NCBI RefSeq assembly: GCF_023343835.1
Contig: NC_064447.1
Location: 9,258,501-9,322,500, forward strand
Length of the DNA stretch: 64,000 nucleotides
DNA from: Lagopus muta
Taxonomy: Eukaryota > Chordata > Aves > Galliformes > Phasianidae
Direction of reading: 5' to 3'
Shown piece by piece: positions 47,145-58,643 of the stretch (the stretch's first letter is position 1; the number at the start of each line of letters is the position of its first letter). The notes beneath the pieces are model-generated. The model did no database searches. It saw only the letters and a list, made by a program, of their open reading frames with translations, and had not been told where the DNA came from. A program made the translations under genes and the position numbers.

Positions 47145-48004
47145 AAATCTTCCCTTGAATACAGCACGATGAGGTGGACCGGTGTGTTACCTGCTCAGAG
47201 CCTGCTGGGGACTGCCAGGCCAGGGGTGAAGGGTGCTCACTGCAAGCAGGCAGCTGCTGCATGGCTCTGTGCTTGTTGCTAGGTACTTTTCTTTTTCAAA
47301 TCAATAGAAAAAAATTAGTGTTCTATTGGAACTGCAGCTTTTGGACAATTCAGAGCAGGATCTCTTTTTGCCTTTTGTACAAACCAAGCCAAGGTAATAT
47401 ACATCCCTTTTACTGCAATGCAACTGCAACACAACAGCTTTCAGTATTTTACTGTGCAACCGTGGTGGGTTTAGGGGTGAGCAGATCTGCTGTTCTGCAT
47501 GTTACTGATTGCATTTCTCAGAACCTGATCTCTTGGTGCTGCCAGGCCCTCTGAATGGGAGTAAAGCTTTCCAACTGGTTCTAAAGAAATTGTGGAGCTA
47601 AGTAAAAATGCCAGAAGCAAAATGGGAACTGCTGTTGTCTTCATTCACTGCCTGCACTGCAGTGGCTGTGGGTACTAGATCAAATTAAATGGCTAGAAAC
47701 CTCAGACATGCCTGCTAGTTTTCTTTGGTGTTGACTACTCCAACCTAAGGGCTGAAGCTGTTCTCAGCTTCCTTATGAGAACAATATAAGAGCTTTGTGT
47801 AGGACTTTCAACATATTTTTTTGCTTCTTTACTGGATACGGGACTATAGGGATTTCTGTCCAAGAAAAGCCTTAATGTGAGAAGAGGATAGAAGGAAGTC
47901 AAGGCAAAGGAAGGGGAATCTATCAAGATTTGTTAGCCAGAAAAACTCCAAAGCACTAAATGTATCCAAGAACATGCTTGATTAAGAAAAAAATAGTTGA
48001 TTGT

Positions 48005-48010
48005 TTTATT
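48005..48010 (-). terminator. MSLNL: Candidate MSLNL polyadenylation signal
   Basis: TTTATT on the + strand, so AATAAA on the - strand, about 570 bp beyond the inferred MSLNL stop. Confidence 0.35.
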
Positions 48011-48269
48011 ACATATAATTGCAACAGTAATCAAGATAAACTACCTTCAATTTGTCTTCCTAACTAGGCTTAGTGTAGTTTGAACAAATGTTGATGACAA
48101 GTTCATGAAGCAAATTAAATGCACTTTAGTGGATTTCTGGCTGAGTTTTCAGGCTGAGTTTCTGGGCTGTGTTCCACCTCTTGCAGGGGCCAGCAGTTCG
48201 AGTCCCTGAGTTTTCCCACTGTTTTTTTTAACTGTGGGACTGCTTAGAAGCAAAACAGCACCCAGTGTG

Positions 48270-48275
48270 AATAAA
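48270..48275 (+). terminator. MSLN: Candidate MSLN polyadenylation signal
   Basis: AATAAA 1.1 kb after the MSLN stop. A nearer variant, ATTAAA at 47684-47689, is the alternative. Confidence 0.3.
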
Positions 48276-48578
48276 GCTGGTAGAACTGTGCCCACTGTCA
48301 GCATTAAAATAGTGCTGGATCAGCCAATATTAACTGATAATTGTATAGAGCAGCTAGCTAGTGAAGTACCTGCTGGGCTGCTTTGGGATGGAAAATCATC
48401 TGTCCTCATTTCACTTTCCAGATTCAAAACAAAATGAACTTTCCTTGCTGGAATCAAAAGGACAAACTCTTCTCCTTCCCTGGGTTTCTACTTTTCAGGC
48501 AGAAATTTGCCAGCATCATTTTGCAGGATGATGAATGTGAGAGGAGGGATTTGGGAGCGCGGTGCTGGAGGTGCAGTG

Positions 48579-51500
48579 TCAGAGAAGCCCTTGCAGCAGG
48601 GATATTCCCATGGCTGTGGTCAGTATGTGGAGTAAGCATGAGGACACCCTGGATCCTGAGCCTGGAGAACAGAGATGAGAAAGGATTGAGTTATCCACAC
48701 AAACAGCATGTGTGCACTTGGGGCAGGAGAGTTGCTTTGGGCTTTGGATGCCCTGGGGTCTGTGTGTGTGTGACATTGGCCAGACCCTGCACCTTCAGGC
48801 ACTGCTCTGCATCCTGTCTACAAAAATCGCCTTGTATCACAGTCAGGAGAACTGAGTCTGCTCTTATTTTTTCTAGTGCAGAAGTAAACCTGAGTCAGTA
48901 AAGGTATGAGTGCAGCTCTGCTGGGATACAGGACTATAGACTGTAGGGCTTTCACTATTCAAAAGCAGTATGTGCAGTTAAAATATGGAACTCTTAAGTC
49001 CTTTGTGAAAAACAGTGCAGCACACTGACATTGATGGGTTTACTCCAGCTTGTTTGCAGAGTGGATGAGAGCTGCTGTGCACTCAAAGTGTGATGAGGTG
49101 CCGTAAGCTATAGCTTGCAACATTTGCAGGATCTGAAGGCAGCATGCTGCAGAACAGCTGTTGTCAGGCCCTGTGCAGGTACAGTGCTACCTGACACGTT
49201 GTAACTACCTGGGGTTTCTTGTGCATAGCATGCCGCTATTGAATGTAGCCAGGAAAAAAGCAGAGCTGCTGCTTGTTGGTGAGACTTTTCCCCCATGTTG
49301 GCCCCTCAGCCTTTCCCAGTTCCCAACCTTACCAGATTCAGGTTGCAGATTAATGTATCCACCAGGTGGAGGTCTGGGTGTCTCTGGCACATCTACTGGT
49401 GCTTTCTTGGTGATCTCTCTGCTGGAGGTGGTGGAAGAGGGGTTGAGAGGTGCTGGAGGAGCACCAGTCTTGCAAATGATTGCTGTAGGCTTGCTCGTTG
49501 AAGAGCTGATACTTTGGGTGGAGGCAGTGATGTTGTTAAGTGGGGTGATGGGCTTGTGGGAGAGGGGATTCATTTCTGTGGCTGTGGTGGCAGCAGGCAC
49601 AGAGGTGGGCTTTGGGACAAGGGCACAGGGGGAGCTCGGGGTGGTGGTGTTACAGGGGGCAGGAGCTGGACCGGTGGTACCTCCCAGTGCTGGGGACACT
49701 GGTGGGGTCCCAGTGCTGCGGATGGTGCCTGTGGGATTGGGAACATCAGTGCTGGTGGTGGCACTGTGTGTGACAGCTGGGGGTGGGACAGAGCTGGGAG
49801 AGGTGGCCCTGGGGCTGACAGCAGTGAGGATGGTGGTGAGGAGGGTGGCAGCAGGGGATTTGGAGGTGGTGGGTTGGTGGATGAAGCATGGGGTGATGGA
49901 GCTGGGGGCTGGGGTGGAGGTGATGGTGGTGACAGCAGTGCTGGGCTGGGCGGTGTATGGGAAGGTTGGGCTTGCAGCATTTGGGGTGGGGGCCTCGGGG
50001 CTGGTGTTTGGATTAGTGGGGTGGCTGCTGGTGGCTATAGGGGTGGGGGCAGCAGTGAGAGGGGAAGGGGTGGTTGTGGGGGGAGGCTCCCGCATCCCCC
50101 CTTGCAGGCCGATTCCCAGGATTTGGTCCAGTTCCTGTTGGGACTGTTTCTTGACCCAGCACATCACAGCAGTCTGATTTTCAGCTCCCTTCAGTTGTTG
50201 GATGTTTGCCCCCAGCAAATTTTTGACATCCAGAACACTGAGTTTCTGCAATGCACGTATGACAGCTTTGGTCAGGCTCATAGTGACACTGCCTGAAAAT
50301 GCTTTTCTAAAGGGTATGCAGAATGAGTAATAACTTATGAAAGAAAATTTTAAAAGGTTAGAAGTAGAGATTTGGTGATCTGATGACACTGAAGCCTTGA
50401 ACCCACAGCTCAGCTCTCAACTTAGAATGATAGAATGGCATGGGTTGCAAGGGACCACAAAGATCACCTAGTTCCAACCCCCCTGCCATGGGAATAACAG
50501 CAGCACACAGCACAGCAGGAACATACCTGCAGTTCACTGGGATTTAGGGCAAGAAAGGTGTCAATGTCCATGTTGACGCCATTTTCAGCCAAGTCCTTCA
50601 GGTCTTCTGCTGGAGCTCCACCTTGAAGAAAGCACCCAGGGCACCTGAACTCATGTGAACACTTCCAACACTGAGAGAAGGGCTTTGCTGACTGTTGGAT
50701 GGTTCTTGACTATGGCCAGCCTTCCAGCCAAGGAAGACATCTCTACAGAAAGTGAAGGCTGAAGCACCTACCCAGATATGGCCGCATCTGGAGGTAATAC
50801 ACCTTGGTGCCAGCCTGGCTGGCAAAGGCCTGCTGGGCTTTACTGTAGAATTGGTCCTTTTTGTTTTGAGAGCAGGAAGAAATGTCCAGTACTCCAGCGC
50901 TCCTGAGGGAAGGGAGGTTTGGAGGTCAGAGCAGGGGGTGCCACCCAAAGCCCTTCCAATGGCCAAGGGGATGTGTGATTTATCCCCCACCCATGTCACT
51001 GGCGGCCCAGAGTGGGACACAACCATTGCAGAGCCAGGTAGACCTGCTATCCCCTGCTCTCTTCCCACGACCCAGGCATCCTGCAGGATGGATGAGCATC
51101 CCTATAGAGTGCTTTACCCAATTGCTTCTGGAGGTATTTTCTCAATCTGCTCCTCATTCAGGTCACACAGGAAAATCCCACCAATTTGCTGAAGCAAGGG
51201 CCCTGTTAGGTTGCCCCCCAACTCCAGGAACCTTGCGATCAGCTGCTGCTTCTGGAAAACACAGTTCATGCATTGCGTGCTTCAAGAAGAGGAAAATGTA
51301 TTTGGCAGAAACGCACTACAAAACTCCTGTGCCTTGGGCTCCAGGAGATGGGGGGGTGAGCTCCCACAGGAGCTGGGCACAGACACGAGCTCAGAGCAGC
51401 CCTCGTTTGGGCTCTCCTGCATCTGTCCCTGTGCCCCTCGGTACCTGGGCGCTGCTCCATTTGCCATCTGAGGGGTTGAGCAGGGCACAGAGTGTGTCTG

Positions 51501-53564
51501 CTGAGGTCACCTGCCACTGGCTGAGCTCCTGCACTGTGTAGAGGCGGGACAGCGGCCCCAGCCTCCGGAGCTGGGCATCTGGCATCCCCGTGGGGTACAC
51601 CTGCACTCAGCAAAGAGGGGTGGGGAAGGCAGGGATGCTTGTGATGTCTATATTAAAGTAAGAATTGACTTCCCCGTCCCAAGTAGTTGCACCGCTGCTC
51701 GTGCCCTGGTTCACCCCTTACCTCCTGTAGCCTTTTTTTCAGCACCCAGAGATGCTCGGTGGTGAGTGGCTGCTCCAGCACACGTTCTAGGTCTGTTTGC
51801 AGAACACTGTCGCTCAGGCAGAGGTAGAACTGCTCGGGGCTTTCATAGTCGAGGAGCAGGATGCTCTCAGAGAGCACACGAGTGGTGATGGGCTCCTGCG
51901 TGCAGCCTGCAGGCGGGGAGGGTGCATTTGGGGCTGGCATCTCTTGGTCTGCGCTCCGCTTTGGCCGGGGGTGTGATGCTGCTGCAATGGCTGTCAGCAG
52001 GGTCAGGGACTGCTGCCGCTGCTCCCATCCCTGGGTGCTGTAGGTGGCTGCGATGCTCCTGGCAAATGCCTCCCGTGCTGCCTGCCAGGGAGGGCAGAGG
52101 AATCTGGGTTCCTCAGGATGCTGGGCCCCATGCCTGTGGGCTGGCCCGACATATGGGCCATTTAGGGTTGGCTCACCTTATCCACCAAGCTCAGCGTGGT
52201 CTGGTTCAAAGCCAGTGCAAGTGGCCCCAAATGTTGCAGAGTCTCCAAATCCCAGCCTGAAGGATGTCTGCAAAAAGCACAGCTCAGCATCCTGAAGGGA
52301 ACACCTCCCCTCCTGCCCACCGCTGGGCTCCTTACCCATATACTGTACTGCCCCTGAGGAGCACAGCATTGACAGCATCCTGCTGGGCACCCGTCAGCAT
52401 GGGGCAGAGTTTCAGGTGCTCCAGGATACTGGGGTGCAAAGCAATGATGGTGCCTGGTTCCATGGTGCACACCAGCACCCCGAGGCTGTGACAAAGGAGG
52501 TGGATGACAAAGAGATGGGTGACAAATGGAGCATGGCAGAACACAGGCACGAATGTGCCCTAGGGCAGTGGCAATGCCCTGGGCTTAGAGTAAGACAGAA
52601 GCTAGTGGAGCCCAGATTTGGAGTCCAGAATCTCCCATTGTATCTGTGCCAGCCCCATAAAAAGAGAATTTTTGTTTTGTTTGTGCTACAACAGAAGAGG
52701 ATAAGGCTGAAACCCAACCTGCCACCAGAACTGGCTGCGCCAGGCTCTAAATCTTCCCCAGCCCAGTGCCAGTCACAGAGCCCATGATGCACATGGGAAG
52801 AAACACAATGCCCAAAGCAAACAACACTTCTGCACCCTGTGCTGGGGTTGGCACTCACTCAGCATATGGCTCCGTGGCAGTGAGGATGGCACCGAGGAGG
52901 AGAGCGGCCTGGGGGGAATTATGGAATCATAGAATCATTCAGACCTCTTGCATCCCAAGCCCAATCCCAACCCATCCCACCATGCCCACCAACCCACGTC
53001 CCTCAGTGCCACTTCTCCATGGTTCTGGAGCACCTCCAGGGATGGTGACCCCACCACTCCCCTGGGCAGCAGTGCCAGTGCCCAACTGTTCTTTCAGAGA
53101 TGAAATTGTCCCTGATATGCAGTAAAGGAGAGCAGGTGGACATCAGCCCCAAACTCTGCTTAATGCCCTGTTGGTTTGGAGCTATTTATCAATGCTCAGT
53201 GACTCACCAATGCTGCCTGCATGAGGGCAACAGGAAATCCTGCAACAAAATGAAATGGTGTTGTGAAAAGTTCAGCAGTGTGCATACAGGGGTTGTGCTG
53301 GAGCAGCTCTAGCTTTCACCCTGGGGAAGTTTTCTTTGTCAATTGAATAACATTTGGTAAATGCTGTGTGAAGAGCGGAGAGCGGAGTTCTTAACCACCC
53401 TGCAGCCCAACCTGGACACCATGGAGATGAGCTTAGAGGGAGAGCAGTGATGCCCCAGAGCTGGAAGAAGTGTGTGTGCCCATTCCCAGCACAGTGCCAG
53501 CTGTGGGCTGGGAACAGGTCTGGGGGCAGAGGGACTCACGGAGGGTAGGGGCTGCCCACGCCAT
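48579..53564 (-). CDS. MSLNL: Mesothelin-like protein with a mucin-like insert, 12 exons
   Basis: Paralogue of MSLN, tail-to-tail with it, in the place and orientation of human MSLNL. Exons in transcript order: 53564-53540, 53239-53208, 52908-52859, 52485-52336, 52267-52177, 52081-51722, 51600-51445, 51251-51118, 50902-50772, 50621-50527, 50245-49333, 48661-48579; phases all fit, giving 739 residues. A signal peptide (MAWAAPTLRFPVALMQAAL) spans exons 1-3. The body matches MSLN from its exon 11 on (VYPTGMPDAQL; GGAPAEDLKDLAENGVNM; ELDQILGIGLQGG). A furin-type site RPKR|S is present. The last-but-one exon is 913 nt, against 190 nt in MSLN, because of a Pro/Thr/Ser-rich segment. The last exon ends in a hydrophobic stretch (SCLLHILTTAMGISLLQ), as for GPI anchoring. 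It lacks the whole N-terminal half of MSLN. The first two exons and the last are inferred from phase and splice sites. Confidence 0.85.
49364..50095 (-). other. MSLNL: Mucin-like PTS-rich segment within an MSLNL exon
   Basis: About 244 codons dominated by Pro, Thr, Ser and Ala, between GLQGG and GGYINL. These two strings are almost adjacent in MSLN (GLTGGTQEGYINI). No exact tandem repeat is visible. A few Cys and N-glycosylation sites (CNTT, NNIT) are scattered in it. Heavy O-glycosylation is expected for such sequence. The same bases give long Gly-rich open frames on the + strand, which are shadows. Confidence 0.85.
50427..50500 (-). mobile_element. CR1 LINE 3'-end fragment
   Basis: The complement of the CR1 terminus is readable on the + strand: GATAGAATGGCATGGGTTGC, then CACCTAGTTCCAACCCCCCT. 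It is a short 5'-truncated copy in the intron before the mucin-encoding MSLNL exon. Confidence 0.85.
52915..53110 (-). mobile_element. CR1 LINE 3'-end fragment
   Basis: The + strand starts ATGGAATCATAGAATCATTC and continues through CTCCATGGTTCTGGAGCACC and GGGCAGCAGTGCCAGTGCCC, typical antisense CR1 3' region. It lies in the intron upstream of MSLNL exon 3 (52908-52859) and begins within 10 bp of that exon's acceptor. Confidence 0.85.
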
Positions 53565-54080
53565 GCTGCCTGTGCTGGGAGTCTGGTGCTGGGTGCCTCC
53601 TTGTGCTGCTGGAGCTGGAGCTGAGCCTGGTGCTGAGTCCTGCAGAGCAGAGGGCAGGCTTCACTCCATGCCCATTGATAACGTGGGCTCTGTGATGAGT
53701 TCTCTTGCACTGGGACCCCTCAGATGCACACCAATAGAATGGTGAGCAGTTCCACCAGGGGTGCATCCCCTGTACCCTAACCCCTCTGTTATATACCCCC
53801 CTAGAAAATAAATCCTTGCTCCAGAACCCAGATCACCACCATGCAGAACGATTGGGGTCATTGCAAATCATTTCCCCACTAAGTCCCATCCCTTTCCACC
53901 ATCCCACCCAGCTCTGGCCACCCTCTGCCCATGGCTTTGTCACCTACCTGCACCTGCAGTCGCCTGCAGCCAGGGATGAGCAGAGGGAGCGGAGCAGCAC
54001 GGCCCTTATCTATGTGGGGTGGGGATGGGGCTGCAGGATGGGGTGTGACGGAAGCAGTTTCTCAACTCTGTTTTGTAAAG

Positions 54081-54111
<31 letters not shown>

Positions 54112-56880
54112 TTTTAATGTAAAGGGTCACTTTGAACTTGGAGGCCAGGGAATGACAGCTGCTGGTTCTGCAGCTCCTCATGAGGACAGAGTGCCCCCCA
54201 GCCAGTGAGAGCCCTTTGAGTTACCTGGGAATGCATCTCATGGGCAGTCTATTCCCTTCCTTACGGTTTTGTGAGTGTCTGTTGTGATGCCATCCAGCAC
54301 AGACTGGGAGAGAAAGGATTTAAAAATAAGGAAGGGAGACCAAGGGGACGCAGCACAAACCCAGATGGTGACGATGATGCTGGGAACCCAATGTGTGCTG
54401 TGTGCCTTGTGCTGAGCCCTGGCAGGAGAGAGCTGGGGGACAGCAATGTGGGAGCTCTGCCAGTCTCTCGCCCTTGTTCTGGGGTGCCACTGAGGGGTGG
54501 CAGCCACAGGCACCCTACTCAGAGCTCACAGCCAGCCCCAAAACTGCCTTAGGCTCCATCACAGGAAGTGGCCCCTGGTATTTTCTGGGGGTCCTTTGGA
54601 TGTTGGTGGCAGTGAGGTGGGGACACTGCATGTCACCCAGCTGTGGGGATGCTCCTGGGCAGCTGCTGTGTAACCCTAAAACCTTCACAGCCTGAAGGAT
54701 GCACACAAACCCTTTGTTCTTTGTTTTTCCACCCATGCCAACCTCAGCAATGGTGTTAAAGTGCCATTAAGAAATGGTGCTTGTCCCTACAACCACAGTG
54801 CAGGGCTGCACTGCTCCCACCCATCCTCATCAGAGAGCTCTGAACTCTGCAGGAATTTGGAGAAACTTTTCCTCCACCTCTGCTGCTTTGTTTTGGAACA
54901 GTCCCAGCCGCTGGCGCTGTCACTGCCCTCTGGCTGACATCAAGGTATGGCTTTGGTGCTGTGCTGTCAGGGGAGGAGAGGGGCTGAGCCCCCCCAAGGC
55001 ATGCACACAGAGGGGATGGAGTATTGGGTGACATCTGAAGCCCCAACCCTCCCCCACCTCATGGCCTCAGGGACTTGGGAGCTCAACCAATGCCAATGTC
55101 AAGGGAAGTATGACCGGGGTGGAATCGGGGTAATGGGGATGGAAAATGTCCCCAGGGCAGAACTGCGTAAGAGAGGACCATGAACCCTGTGGGGACACAG
55201 CATGGGACAGGTGAGAGGTGACCGAGGTTTGGGGAAGGGCTGGGCTGTGGCATCTGCCCCAGCTGCCCCACAAACCTTCACTACCAGCACGGGGTCACCG
55301 ATCGGGATGGCTGTGGGATGGATGACCCTGCTGGTTTCAGCTGTGGGGTTTCAGCTGGATAAGGATGAGAGTGTGATGATGGCACAACAGGTTGGGTTGG
55401 CCGAGTTGGAGTGTGGGGCTGTCTTGCTGGACTGGTTTGGGCTCATTCCTACCAGCCCCAGTCCGTGGCATTGCATTGGCCCCACAGTGACTGGGGCAGC
55501 ACTGAGAGAAGGAAGAACCACAGAGTAAGAGTATCAGGAAGAGATGGTTTACTATGGCAATGCCCACAAATACACAACAAATAAGGGTTGTTACCAGGGG
55601 TACAGAAGACCACGAAACACACAAATACCCAAACATGACCCCTCCCAAGCTTTCACGTGCACATAGTGGATCTACACAAAATGCAGCGAACGCTGCGTGG
55701 AGGTGACATGGGCAGCGCTGCCCCGTGGGCAATAGCTTTAGGGTTGGCTCCTGCAATATCACTCAAAGTGCAACACAGTGCGGGATTGTGGGACGCAGTG
55801 CTCTGGCTGTGACCATCCCCATGGCACAGTGTCCACACGCTGCCACGGCAGTTGAGGGCACAGTGTCCCCAGCGTGTGGCTGCAGCCACATGCGGATGTT
55901 CCTGCACAGATGGGGCGCATCCCAGCTCTGATGCAGCAAATGTCACCCGTAATCTTTCGGCCTTTCGGCACATCCCTGACAGTAATTCTTTGGCAAACAC
56001 TCAGTGCTGTTAATTTACAGCTTCGGGAGTGCCTGTGGCTGCCTGCGCTCCCTGGGCACACCTGGAGGTGGGGATGGGCCCTGGTGGGGAGGAGCCAGCC
56101 CTGCTGATCCCCAGAGCCCCTGCCACCCCCCTGTCTGTCCTCTGATCCATCTCAGCAGAGCTGCCTCCACACCTAGGAAAAAAGGGAGATGCTAGTAAAA
56201 GGAGAATCTATTTAAAAAAGCGTGGGGATGCTGGCTGCTTTAAAACAAGGTAAGTACTAAAAATACGTGCATCTCTGGGACCATCAGAACTGCTAAAAGA
56301 CGAGATTCGTTCCATAGAAATCTGAAAAAAAGCTTTAAAATCTCTTCATACCAATTTGCTCATCTTCAACAAACCTTTAAAAACAAGTAGATGGGTGGCG
56401 AGGCTGTGCCGCAGTCCCAGCTCACGGGCAATAAGCAAGGAGGGGTCATCCCACCTCCTCCACTGAGGACTGCGGTGGGATGGAGCAGTGGACACAGAGC
56501 CCACGGAGGGCACACTGAGCACCCGAGTGCTGTGGGACTGTGGGTGCATCCAGCACGCTCACGGCACAGCCGCGCTGCCCCGGCACAGGGACGCAAAGCT
56601 CCAGGGTCACTCTAAGCTGGTGCGTGGCACACTGACTGCTGCTGTGGCACACAATTAGGAAAGGGGCATCCGGTGGCCAAGTGGGTGATGGGCACGGTAA
56701 AAAAAGAAACCGATCCTAATTGCGGCTAAAAACTGCCTAATCCCAGACCCAGAGGTGAGGGAAACCACAACCTATGGAGAGTGTGGATGTGGAGTTAGTG
56801 CTGGGCTCTGGGGTAGGCTGCCAGAACCCATCAGACAACTATGGAGCAAAGGGTTGGGAACGCATGGAAATGGCCGGCGC
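53565..56880. other. Interval between MSLNL 5' end and RPUSD1 3' end
   Basis: Holds the MSLNL promoter side and the RPUSD1 3' UTR. A (TC)n microsatellite lies at 54081-54105. No coding region, structured RNA or intact transposon was recognised, and the open frames here are short and lack homology. Confidence 0.45.
54081..54105 (+). repeat. (TC)n microsatellite
   Basis: About twelve uninterrupted TC units followed by a T-rich run. Confidence 0.95.
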
Positions 56881-58255
56881 TCACTCCAGAGCCCACTCAG
56901 CCAACCACTGCTCACACTGCACACGCTGCTCCTCCAGCTCCAGGCTCTTGGCTTTGCTCAGTGCCTCCTCTTCTTTGTCCCCAGGCACAGCTTGCTGGCT
57001 TTGCCCTACGTCCCCCTTCTGCACTGCCTTGTCCTTCAGCTCCTGGATGGTCTCGTCCAGGCGGCGCACAATGTGCTGCGGCACCCAGTTGCCATCCATG
57101 GCTGTGACAAAGGGGTCAGGCGTGCAGACCTCGATGAGCTCCTTGCTGGTGGGGATGCGCAGGTAGTAGGCGTGCAGCATCATGCGGTATGGACCGCTGT
57201 CCTTCTTGTGGCTGTACGTAAAGTCCCCCACGATGGCGTGGCCAATGGCACTGCAGTGAACCCGGAGCTGATGGGTGCGCCCTGGGAGGGAGCAGTAACT
57301 GGGGCTACAGGGTTTCACCAAATCCCCCCTTGGCATCCCCATGATGGTCCCTCTAATTGGTGTCTCTCCAATTGGAGAACTCAAGTCCATGAGCTCAGCT
57401 TCAGTCAGCCCCTCCTGGACTGCTTTGCACCACCAATACCCAGGGCTGCAAGCACAGATCCCACCCTGCGCTATGGACACATGCACCACGTGAGCCCCCC
57501 CCAGAGCCCCACCTGTCAGCGGCTGCAGCAGTACTTTGGTCACAGGATCTCCGCTGTAAGACCCGTGCTCGAGCACAATCAGCTCCGACTGACACGGCTT
57601 GGGGTTTTCACAGCCTGCAACAAGATCCAGGGGTCAGCCCTGCCCAGCTCCCCGGGTTCAAGCAGGGCATGCGTGCTGCTCACCCTCTGTCCCCTCAATG
57701 CACATCATGTGGGTCATGCCCTCCACTGTGTTCTTGCCGATGGCATAGCGGATCGTCATGTGGCTCTGGTCAACGTGACCCCTCACCTACAGGAGACAAA
57801 ACTGGATTGCAGGGCAAGCCCAGGCTCACTCCCTTCCACACCCCAGCTTGTACGGGTAGCGCTGAGCTCACCAGGGCCAGGTAGGCTTTGGTCACCAGGC
57901 GGTCCTTGAAGCACTTGTAGGCGCTTCCTGCCGCCGCTTTGTTGAGCGCGACGCAGAGGGCCCCGCTGGTGGAAAAGTCGAGCTGGTGGCAGAACCTGGA
58001 GCAGAGGGACGTGAGGGAGCACCGCGGCCGCTCGGCCACCGATGCACGGCCCGGCCCGCGGCTGGGGGCTCACCTGAAGCCGTAGTATGTGTCGGGGTCT
58101 GCCAGCTCGGGGAAGCGGTGCTTCAACTGGCTCTGCAGGGTCAGCGTCTCGTACCACATCTTGCTGTCGATGCGGATGTCCCAGTGCTTGTTGACCACGA
58201 TGAAGTCAGGGCTCTGGTACAGGATGCAGAGGTTGTCGATGGTGCCCGGCTCCAT
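56881..58255 (-). CDS. RPUSD1: RNA pseudouridylate synthase domain-containing 1, 5 exons
   Basis: Member of the RluA-type pseudouridine synthase family. Exons in transcript order: 58255-58074, 57995-57872, 57786-57684, 57614-57513, 57281-56881, giving 303 residues against 312 in human as recalled. It starts MEPGTIDNLCILYQSPDFIV. The active-site region reads FCHQLDFSTSGALC, with the catalytic Asp in QLD, and TGRTHQLRVHCSAIGH is the second family hallmark. Both are intact, so the enzyme should be active. The C-terminal tail is rich in Glu, Lys and Gln and ends EWALE; human ends similarly in EWTLE plus three residues. It is divergent from CHTF18, with 388 bp between start codons. Its natural RNA target is not evident from sequence. 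Confidence 0.96.
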
Positions 58256-58643
58256 GGCGAGCGCCCTGCGGGGACAGCGGCGGGGCTGGGGCCGGATGGG
58301 CCGGGGCTGACCGCGCATCGCAGCCCCACATCGCTCGCTCCCGCGGCCCCGCGCAGCCCTCCCGGAGCCCCACGCCCCGGCCCCGCTCCCGGCCCACCTA
58401 CGGCGCGGCCCCGGCTCCGCCGGGCGGAGCGCAGCGGCCGCAACGCGTCACCTCGGCGCCAGCCGCGGATCGCCCCGCAGCCAATCAGCGCGTCCACCGC
58501 TTGCTGACCTTCTCCTCGCATCCAATCAGCGCGCACGCAGCTTGCTGAGCCGCGCCCCGCAGCCAATCAGCGTTAGCCCTTCCGATCGGCGCGGCGGGCG
58601 GAAGCTCGGGCTCGCGGGGTGGCTCCGGTGCGCGGCGCGGCTG
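58256..58643. promoter_or_regulatory. Divergent CpG-rich promoter of RPUSD1 and CHTF18
   Basis: Extremely CpG-rich stretch between two divergent start codons, without an evident TATA box. It contains three CCAAT boxes in register (next entry), which suits NF-Y control of a growth-related gene such as CHTF18. Confidence 0.7.
58481..58603 (+). promoter_or_regulatory. Three CCAATCAGCG boxes spaced exactly 41 bp
   Basis: CCAATCAGCG occurs at 58481, 58522 and 58563. The first two 41-bp units also share GCTTGCTGA at the same offset and a CGCA-type end, so this is a small tandem duplication. The third unit diverges after CCAATCAGCG. CCAAT in this context is the NF-Y core, and 41 bp is close to four DNA turns, so bound factors would face the same side. 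Confidence 0.85.

Noticed and set aside
49108-49180. Alternative last MSLNL exon nearer to the mucin exon
   Set aside because: The phase fits, but the product ends RSCKCCKL without a hydrophobic GPI-type tail. The exon at 48661-48579 has a better acceptor and the expected tail.
49161-50296. Two long + strand open frames (338 and 260 codons), one glycine-rich
   Set aside because: They are complements of the PTS-rich MSLNL exon. Low-complexity sequence keeps several frames open, and only the - strand frame joins homologous exons in phase.
56755-57909. 384-codon open frame on the + strand
   Set aside because: It is antisense to RPUSD1 and runs through its exons and introns alike. It has no homology I recognise and is explained by the GC-rich codon use of the real gene.
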